NCBI GenBank assembly: GCA_017480685.1
Contig: JAFUSD010000027.1
Location: forward strand, 1 to 46,185
Origin: Bacteroidaceae bacterium
GTDB taxonomy: Bacteria; Bacteroidota; Bacteroidia; Bacteroidales; Bacteroidaceae
Direction: 5' to 3'
DNA: 46,185 nucleotides
The number at the start of each line of letters is the position of its first letter. Position 1 is the first letter of the stretch. Below, piece by piece: positions 42,471-46,185 of the stretch. The notes beneath the pieces are model-generated. The model was not told the origin of the DNA and searched no databases. It saw only the letters and a list, made by a program, of their open reading frames with translations. The translations under genes and the position numbers were made by a program.

Positions 42471-42893
42471 TCAATCTTCTTCTTCCTCATCGTCAAAATC
42501 GAAGTCAAAATCGCCGAAGAATGCAGGCTGAACAAAGTCGTCGAGTTCGCGGCGGTCCTTCTTCGTGGGGCGTCCCGTGCCTCGTGCGCGATTCACGAAT
42601 CCGCTTATGCGGTTCATTTCGAGCAGTTCATACTGATCGGGCGGGGTGATATTCTCCAACACTTCGGGCACTAACTTCGCCCCTACCCTGTTCTGTATGG
42701 CTTTCAACACACGGAAAGTGTAGGTCACAGGCGGTTTCCTCACCTGTATCTCGTCGCCCTCCTTTATCATTCGCGAGGGTTTCATCTTCACCCAGCCTAT
42801 CATCACCCTGCCGTTCTTGCAGGCATAGATGGCAATCGAGCGCGTCTTGAATATGCGCGCCGCCCACAACCATTTATCCAATCGTGCTTCCAT
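42471..42893 (-). CDS. S4-domain RNA-binding protein, Hsp15-like
   Basis: The 140-residue protein starts with the S4 fold ([21 protein letters not shown], residues 1-21) as in Hsp15, which rescues stalled 50S subunits carrying peptidyl-tRNA. The tail is very acidic ([13 protein letters not shown]). Its start overlaps the end of pepT by 20 bp, so it is translated as part of the pepT unit. The neighbouring pth, on the opposite strand, also acts on stalled peptidyl-tRNA. Confidence 0.85.
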   Translation of the reverse strand: MEARLDKWLWAARIFKTRSIAIYACKNGRVMIGWVKMKPSRMIKEGDEIQVRKPPVTYTFRVLKAIQNRVGAKLVPEVLENITPPDQYELLEMNRISGFVNRARGTGRPTKKDRRELDDFVQPAFFGDFDFDFDDEEEED

Positions 42894-44106
42894 GCTTAGC
42901 CACCATCTTGCAGATATTCACCACTGTCATCATTGCTTTCTCCATCGACTGCACGGGGCAGAACTCATACGGGCCGTGGAAGTTGATACCTCCCGCGAAG
43001 ATGTTGGGACATGGTAATCCCTTGAACGACAACTGCGCACCGTCGGTACCGCCACGTATGGCCTGCACCTTCGGTGTCACTCCTGCTTCCATCATCGCCT
43101 GCTTGGCTATATCTATGATATACATCATCGGTTCCACCTTCTCGCGCATGTTGTAGTATTGGTCGTTCATGTTGAGCACCGCCACATTCTCGCCATACTT
43201 GGCGTTGATTACTGCCACCACTTCCTCCATGCGCTCCTTGCGCTGCTCAAATCTCAGGCGGTTGTGGTCGCGAATGATGAACGAGAGCTGTGCCTGCTCG
43301 CATCCGCCGCTTATGCCGGTCAGGTGGTAGAATCCCTCATATCCTTCGGTCGTCTCAGGAGTTTCGTCGGCAGGCAGCATCTGAGTCAGTTCGGTAGCCA
43401 CGCGTGCCGCGTTTATCATCTTCCCCTTTGCATATCCGGGATGCACTGAGCACCCGTTAATCTGAATCTTGGCCGATGCAGCGTTGAAGTTCTCAAACTC
43501 CAGTTCACCCACATCGCCGCCATCCATCGTGTATGCAAACTGGCAGCCAAACTTCTCCACATCAAACAGATGCGCACCCATACCAATCTCTTCGTCGGGA
43601 TTGAAACCAACGCGAATCTGTCCGTGCTCCACCTCGGGGTGTTCCTTCAGATACACCATAGCCTGCACTATCTCAGCAATGCCGGCCTTATCGTCGGCAC
43701 CCAGCAACGTATGTCCGTCGGTCACGATGAGGTCTTCACCCCTATGCAAAAGCATCTCTGGGAACTTCTCGGGCGATAAATTGATACCTTCGCTCAGCTC
43801 GATTTCACCCCCATCATAGTTCTCCACGATGCGCGGTTTCACGTCCTTTCCCGAGCAGTCGGGGCTTGTGTCCATGTGCGAAATGAAGCCCACGGTCGGT
43901 ACCTCACGCTCAGTGTTGGCAGGCAACGTGGCATATATATATCCATGTTCATCCATCTCCACATCCTCCAGGCCCTCAGCCACCAGCTCCGCCTTCAGGT
44001 ATTCAGCAAACACCAGTTGCTTCGCCGTGCTGGGACACCCCTCAGCCTCCTCGCTCGACTGCGTGTCGAACTTCACATAATTCAAGAATCGTTCTGTTAT
44101 GTTCAT
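42874..44106 (-). CDS. pepT: Peptidase T (tripeptide aminopeptidase)
   Basis: The 410-residue M20-family zinc enzyme removes the N-terminal residue of tripeptides in the cytoplasm. Metal-binding and catalytic residues are visible in [53 protein letters not shown] and [17 protein letters not shown]. Start chosen at ATG 44106 ([17 protein letters not shown]); a longer frame adds 19 residues before it. It complements the S9 peptidase and POT transporters at 15.7-22.3 kb. The promoter is just upstream and the S4-domain gene overlaps its end. Confidence 0.96.
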   Translation of the reverse strand: MNITERFLNYVKFDTQSSEEAEGCPSTAKQLVFAEYLKAELVAEGLEDVEMDEHGYIYATLPANTEREVPTVGFISHMDTSPDCSGKDVKPRIVENYDGGEIELSEGINLSPEKFPEMLLHRGEDLIVTDGHTLLGADDKAGIAEIVQAMVYLKEHPEVEHGQIRVGFNPDEEIGMGAHLFDVEKFGCQFAYTMDGGDVGELEFENFNAASAKIQINGCSVHPGYAKGKMINAARVATELTQMLPADETPETTEGYEGFYHLTGISGGCEQAQLSFIIRDHNRLRFEQRKERMEEVVAVINAKYGENVAVLNMNDQYYNMREKVEPMMYIIDIAKQAMMEAGVTPKVQAIRGGTDGAQLSFKGLPCPNIFAGGINFHGPYEFCPVQSMEKAMMTVVNICKMVAKHGSTIG

Positions 44107-44130
44107 AGTCTTTCTGTTTTGTTTTGATGT

Positions 44131-44140
44131 GGCAAAGATA
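44131..44140 (-). promoter_or_regulatory. pepT promoter -7 box
   Basis: TATCTTTGCC on the minus strand, 25 bp upstream of the pepT start. Confidence 0.75.
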
Positions 44141-44405
44141 CGAAATAAAACGAAAATGCACAACTGATATGACGAGATATTTCACATTGCAGGTGTTATT
44201 TTCGTCCATTACTTCATACAATGCAGTTTGCGAGTGTAGGCATGGCAATATTGGCATAAAGTTTTCTCATGCCGAAGTAGACATTGATTGTGATGTAAAG
44301 CCCGAAACGGCTTAAACAAAGCAGATGATTCTATACAAAAGTTCTTACGATAAGATAGCCAAACAAGACGGCTATAGCAGATAAAACAACAAATATCCAG
44401 GTGTT
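44141..44405. other. Non-coding stretch between pepT and the small membrane protein
   Basis: No gene is supported. A short inverted repeat (ATAGCC at 44355-44360 and GGCTAT at 44370-44375) lies about 30 bp beyond the stop of the next minus-strand gene and could be a weak terminator for it. Confidence 0.4.
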
Positions 44406-44762
44406 TCAGTTGCTGTCACTATCGTCTTTTTCTATCTTTTCTTTCACCACTTGCACCCTTCTCTCATCTGCCGACTCGCCCGCATCACCTTCTGTCAGAT
44501 TGGGTTGTGAGTCTTCAGTTTCCTGCTTTTTCTTCCTCCAGAGTCCGCCTTTCTCATACCATAGAGGTTCGTCGTCCTCATCGGCCTCCTTCCACTTCCA
44601 GAGTTTGTTGATTAATCCATACAACATCGCGGCCAGCACCGTAGCAACGATTTTGATAACTCCTTTGTAGTGATAGTCGGGGTGCCATATAAACAATACA
44701 TACACAATCAAGGCACCAATGATTGCCTGAATTACGAGGTCTTTTTTAGTCTTTGCTCTCAT
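44406..44762 (-). CDS. Small membrane protein with two helices and an acidic tail
   Basis: The 118-residue protein has two hydrophobic segments (about residues 9-27 and 34-53), then a charged cytoplasmic or periplasmic tail rich in Glu, Asp and Lys. I do not recognise the family. It is 80 bp downstream of the lipoprotein gene on the same strand. The frame, an ATG after an AT-rich leader, and amino-acid composition suggest a real gene. Confidence 0.6.
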   Translation of the reverse strand: MRAKTKKDLVIQAIIGALIVYVLFIWHPDYHYKGVIKIVATVLAAMLYGLINKLWKWKEADEDDEPLWYEKGGLWRKKKQETEDSQPNLTEGDAGESADERRVQVVKEKIEKDDSDSN

Positions 44763-44844
44763 AGTAATATATTTTTATTATACACAAATAGTTGAAAAAT
44801 GCACAATGCCATGTATCTGTTATCAGGTACAGGACACAAACAGA

Positions 44845-45453
44845 TTATTTCAGTCGATATTCAGTTTGTGTCTCACCATCTTCTTCCCAAGTGAATTCGC
44901 TGTCGGTAAGCGACACGACACTCAGTGTGCGAGGTTCACGCAGTTGGGAGCGTAGTTCGTCATAAAGATCATCTACATAGTTCTTAAGAAAGTCAATGTA
45001 GTATTCTTCATCTATGTCGATATCAGGATCATCCATTACCTCCTTGGCACTAACAAACTCCGATTCGAACGACTTGAATCTCAAGCGAAGTTCATCTCCT
45101 ACAAGCTCCCACGTACCCTCATAGTGGTCACGATACTCCATTACTATGCAGTAGTAATCATCAAGTTCCTCGAAGTCGAAATAAAACTTAAACTTCGTCA
45201 CTCCATCTTCCACCTCAGTGTGGTCGCTACGAAATTCGTCGGTCGACTCTGTTATATAGTCGAAGCTGAGGTAATCCTCCTCATCACTGACAGAAATGTC
45301 TCGTTCTGTATAAGAACTATCCCATTTGCCAACCAGCAAGCGCTCGCGTTCACTAAGACTCGAACATCCTGTAAACACCAGCATCATTAACATACACAAT
45401 GCCGACAACAAACGGCTGCCACATTGTACATAAAGTGAAATCGTTGTTTTCAT
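44845..45453 (-). CDS. Lipocalin-like lipoprotein, unknown function
   Basis: The 202-residue protein has a lipoprotein signal (SALCMLMMLVFTGCSS, lipid Cys about residue 30) followed by LLVGKWDSSY, the GxW start of small lipocalin-like beta-barrels found in many Bacteroidota lipoproteins, and a YEGTWELVGDELRLRF strand pair. It is rich in acidic residues. Function is unknown. It may be co-transcribed with the small membrane protein downstream. Confidence 0.65.
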   Translation of the reverse strand: MKTTISLYVQCGSRLLSALCMLMMLVFTGCSSLSERERLLVGKWDSSYTERDISVSDEEDYLSFDYITESTDEFRSDHTEVEDGVTKFKFYFDFEELDDYYCIVMEYRDHYEGTWELVGDELRLRFKSFESEFVSAKEVMDDPDIDIDEEYYIDFLKNYVDDLYDELRSQLREPRTLSVVSLTDSEFTWEEDGETQTEYRLK

Positions 45454-45494
45454 ATACCAAAATATTTGATTAAGACAATACTGTCAATAGGCAT

Positions 45495-45762
45495 ACACGC
45501 AAAAATGGCGTGGTATCCTTATGCACTTGACCTTAGGGGCGAGCTTAGGAATCGGAACCCCTGTCCACATAATAAGGCTTACCACACCATGTATGATGGT
45601 GTGTACATAGCTTTATTGTGGACAAAGGCGTGCTTGTTTCCACCTTACGCCCTAGTGCTTCTTAAATCGAACTATTCCTTAAAGAGGGTCCTAAGCTGCT
45701 TCGGTCAAGTGCGAATTAATAAGCATATGCATTCTCACATTCGGGATTTCTCCCCCAAATGC
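45495..45762 (-). ncRNA. Structured non-coding RNA candidate, 6S-like
   Basis: A core of 190 nt (45523-45712) is held together by nested complementary pairs: GCACTTGACC (45523) with GGTCAAGTGC (45703), AGCTTAGGA (45542) with TCCTAAGCT (45689), TGTCCACA (45562) with TGTGGACA (45617) and an apical hairpin CACACCAT/ATGGTGTG (45583-45603). A smaller hairpin GGCGT/ACGCC lies on one side. A TAnnTTTG promoter (45766-45777) points into it on the minus strand, and a bulged hairpin (45494-45516) lies at the far end. A long closing stem, interrupted by loops, with a size near 190 nt is what 6S RNA looks like, and Bacteroidales have a 6S-like motif, but I cannot match primary sequence. No coding frame on either strand explains the pairing. 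Confidence 0.6.
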
Positions 45763-45765
45763 AAC

Positions 45766-45777
45766 GACAAAGGTATA
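45766..45777 (-). promoter_or_regulatory. Promoter -7 box of the structured RNA
   Basis: TATACCTTTGTC on the minus strand contains TACCTTTG, a match to the Bacteroidota consensus, placing the RNA 5' end near 45760. Confidence 0.7.
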
Positions 45778-45829
45778 TCTTTTTTTCAACATACGCAAAC
45801 GCTTACAATAAAAAATATCAAGAATCCAT

Positions 45830-45857
45830 AAAAAAACATCCGCAAACTATGCGGATG
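45830..45857 (-). terminator. Rho-independent terminator upstream of the structured RNA
   Basis: On the minus strand CATCCGC (45857-45851) pairs with GCGGATG (45843-45837), followed by TTTTTT. It would stop a minus-strand transcript coming from beyond the right end and insulate the structured RNA. Confidence 0.8.
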
Positions 45858-46185
45858 CCATTATTTCATCAGTCTCGCAGACCTTTTGCATCTATGCATC
45901 AACCCTCCGTCCCTAGCGTTTCAGGCTTCCGTCCCTAGCATCTCAACCCTCCGCTCCTAGCGTTTCAGGGCAAGACAGCCTGCGCGTACGTACATAAAGC
46001 CCCACGCTTATATACGCACAACCCTTCACGTATATACGTCTCCTCCCGCATGGCCTTACATCTCTTCATCTCTTCATTTTTCATTACTTACATGTTTACA
46101 GGGCCCTTTTATCCGTCATTCTATCACTTTTCTCATCAAACATGCAGACAATCAACAATATAGAATATTATATCATACATAAAAA
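45858..46185. other. Right-end non-coding stretch
   Basis: No gene is seen. Besides the 22-bp array it holds alternating purine-pyrimidine runs: TGCGCGTACGTACATA (45981-45996) and the perfect palindrome ACGTATATACGT (46028-46039). Confidence 0.5.
45903..45968. repeat. 22-bp tandem repeat array 4 (3 units, different sequence)
   Basis: Three units of 22 bp (45903-45924, 45925-45946, 45947-45968) share CTCCGTCCCTAGCGTTTCA-like sequence with a few changes. The sequence is not the GATATC palindrome of arrays 1-3, but the period is the same. It lies about 125 bp upstream of the structured-RNA promoter. Confidence 0.8.

Noticed and set aside
45495-45762. Signal recognition particle RNA, tmRNA or RNase P RNA
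   Set aside because: The GAAGCAGC word alone resembles SRP RNA but the partner half is missing; no tag-peptide frame or tRNA-like ends for tmRNA; no conserved RNase P core words.
45466-45831. Plus-strand frame of 121 codons at the right end
   Set aside because: It runs across the paired helices of the structured RNA and has no family resemblance, no promoter and no start context.

Overview
The window looks like chromosomal DNA of a Bacteroidales bacterium, most likely Prevotellaceae. The evidence is the recurring Bacteroidota -7 promoter box (TAnnTTTG, often TAACTTTGCA), A-rich leaders instead of strong Shine-Dalgarno sites, TamL-type and DUF3256 proteins, a CotH/dockerin lipid-free secreted protein, EFR1-type ferredoxin and a Bacteroidota-type YidC. 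No plasmid, phage or IS signature was seen. The content is mostly housekeeping genes, and the novelty lies between genes and in leaders.

Layout. 0-3 kb: ppdK (minus strand), broken by one in-frame TAA, ending in a hairpin at the left edge. 3-4 kb: a 22-bp repeat array and a HigBA toxin-antitoxin pair. 4.1-11.5 kb: a tightly packed operon of pgk, a periplasmic-binding-like lipoprotein, a TPR protein and a SpoU-type RNA methyltransferase that reads in frame, without a stop, into a TamL/Omp85 protein. 11.9-23.5 kb: aspS, yidC, then a peptide-use cluster (S9 peptidase, MFS, two POT transporters) and an outer-membrane protein. 23.5-27.3 kb: corA with a long leader and small upstream ORF, an EFR1 ferredoxin, and an ExuT-like MFS transporter. 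27.3-32.6 kb: second 22-bp array, rpmE2 (L31 type B), CotH/ricin-like/dockerin protein, DUF3256 protein, Wzx-like flippase. 32.9-34.4 kb: secreted tyrosine phosphatase. 34.4-40.5 kb, all minus strand: HAD protein, wza, wzc, then a cysteine-biosynthesis unit cysK-cysE. 40.5-46.2 kb: third 22-bp array, rplY, pth, hslR-like S4 protein, pepT, two small envelope proteins, and a structured non-coding RNA.

The strongest new observation is in front of cysK: a 37-residue leader ORF with four consecutive Cys codons, immediately followed by a segment that can pair perfectly (9 bp) with the 5' arm of a U-tailed terminator hairpin. This is the full set of parts of a ribosome-mediated cysteine attenuator controlling cysK-cysE. 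The second is a family of three intergenic arrays of a 12-bp palindrome (GAGGATATCCTC and variants) repeated every 22 bp exactly, each placed between two divergent promoters about 150-190 bp away on each side; two of the three sit upstream of ribosomal-protein genes that share a near-identical promoter core.

Three stop-codon anomalies occur in 46 kb: a gained stop in ppdK, a gained stop in cysE (with the conserved C-terminal tail still present downstream), and a lost stop between the methyltransferase and tamL. They may be real decay, programmed events, or assembly/sequencing error; I cannot tell which from one sequence. All family names are from recognition of motifs by eye; no database search was run.
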